DNA of 42,362 nt, taken from the NCBI GenBank assembly GCA_001917535.1, contig MNEF01000017.1, positions 1 to 42,362 on the forward strand, in the 5' to 3' direction. The notes beneath the pieces were generated by a model. That model ran no database searches and had not been told where the DNA came from. It worked only from the letters and a program-made list of their open reading frames with translations. Positions 41,848-42,362 of this stretch are shown piece after piece. The DNA comes from Candidatus Rokubacteria bacterium 13_1_40CM_69_27. GTDB lineage: Bacteria > Methylomirabilota > Methylomirabilia > Rokubacteriales > CSP1-6. The position numbers and the translations under genes were made by a program. Position 1 is the stretch's first letter, and each line of letters starts with the position of its first letter.

Positions 41848-42362
41848 GTGACGACCGACCCCGAGTTCCGACGCCAGGCGCTCGAGCATCTCGACGCCCT
41901 CTACAACTTCGCCGTGTATCTCACCCGGAAGCCCTCCGAGGCGGAGGACCTGGTCCAGGAGACCTACCTCCGGGCGCTCCGGTTCTCCCACCGCTTCCAG
42001 CCGGGAACTCACCTCCGTGCGTGGTTGTTTCAAATTCTGAGGAACACGTTCTTGACCTTTTATCGCCTCCGCGAGCGGGAATCCCCCATCGCGGAAGACG
42101 GCGTCCCCGAGTGGGACGCCCCGATGTTTCACGATGCCCCGGTCGAGGGCCCCGGGATGCTCGAGGCTCACACCGACCTCGAGCGCGCCCTGCTGCGGCT
42201 GCCGGAAGAGTTCCGGACGGTGCTTCTCCTGGCCGAGATCGAAGGGATGCCGCTCGAAGAGGTGGCCCAGGTGATGGCCTGCCCGGTCGGCACCGTCAAG
42301 TCCCGCATCTTCCGCGCGAAGGAGCGGCTGCGCAGCTTGCTGCGCGACTACGAAGGACGATG
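41848..42362 (+). CDS. ECF-type RNA polymerase sigma factor, cut at window edge
   Basis: At least 171 residues from GTG 41848. Region 2 has FAVYLTRKPSEAEDLVQETYLRALRF, then HLRAWLFQILRNTFLTFYRLR. Region 4 has LPEEFRTVLLLAEIEGMPLE and VMACPVGTVKSRIFRAKERL. This is an RpoE-like ECF factor. The last bases GGACGATG put the ribosome site and start of the next gene at the edge, with the sigma stop probably one base beyond (TGA). An anti-sigma factor next is likely by family habit. It is 7 nt after folK. Confidence 0.88.
   Translation, partial: MTTDPEFRRQALEHLDALYNFAVYLTRKPSEAEDLVQETYLRALRFSHRFQPGTHLRAWLFQILRNTFLTFYRLRERESPIAEDGVPEWDAPMFHDAPVEGPGMLEAHTDLERALLRLPEEFRTVLLLAEIEGMPLEEVAQVMACPVGTVKSRIFRAKERLRSLLRDYEGR

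Noticed and set aside
1-42362. CRISPR arrays, tRNA or rRNA genes
   Set aside because: No regularly spaced short repeats, no T-arm GTTCGA signature in a cloverleaf context, and no rRNA-like sequence were seen by reading both strands; a covariance search was not possible here.

Overview
The window is high-GC (close to 70% by eye) and bacterial. It looks like the chromosome of an uncultivated Gram-negative lineage: there is a BamD lipoprotein, a beta-barrel porin, an LptM-like lipoprotein motif, MltG, and a meso-DAP lysine pathway that uses LL-diaminopimelate aminotransferase (DapL). The gene mix (DUF4331/TPR/NicO cluster, LLM oxidoreductase, DapL, many GTG starts) reminds me of Candidatus Rokubacteria / Methylomirabilota. 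That placement is inference and no marker was searched. I saw no tRNA, rRNA, CRISPR array, transposase or phage gene.

Layout. 1-2197 (minus): a small His-rich membrane protein, a BBP2-like porin and a cut-off membrane protein. 2237-3705 (plus): an NAD-dependent epimerase and a GNAT acetyltransferase. 3746-8231 (minus): DUF4331 protein, TPR protein and NicO-type metal transporter, probably one operon. 8440-8592: the tail of a cupredoxin gene. 8720-11612: a CBS protein, a zinc alcohol dehydrogenase and a LarA/DUF2088 protein. 11710-15701 (plus): bamD, threonine aldolase and two Dpp-type ABC ATPases. 16044-18225: an alpha/beta hydrolase, a small lipoprotein and an M23 peptidase. 18478-27477 (plus): aspartate-family block (AlaC-like aminotransferase, hom, thrC, flippase, lysC), then a zinc dehydrogenase, an alpha/beta hydrolase and an LLM oxidoreductase. 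27849-32350 (plus): comEA, comEC, dapL and a small membrane protein. 32565-33557 (minus): a solitary rpoA. 33614-42362 (plus): mltG, plsC, argH, an LptM-like FN3 lipoprotein, lysA, dapA, dapB, folB, folK and an ECF sigma factor cut at the window edge.

Biosynthesis. lysC, hom and thrC make threonine; lysC, dapA, dapB, dapL and lysA make DAP and lysine. asd and dapF are not in the window. Cell-envelope genes (bamD, mltG, M23, plsC) are scattered between these blocks.

The most unusual content is non-coding. Family 1 is a hairpin-armed element with five full copies. Its long inverted arms differ completely between loci yet stay complementary, while the loop ends (GACCACG and ACGGGTC) are conserved. 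At the dapL-rpoA junction two copies lie between the same flanks with the core in opposite orientation, and the 3' end of dapL is repeated there. Family 2 is a double-hairpin repeat with four copies, two of them beside gene remnants. Several genes also carry an extended -10-like box 8-11 nt before the start codon, which suggests leaderless mRNAs.
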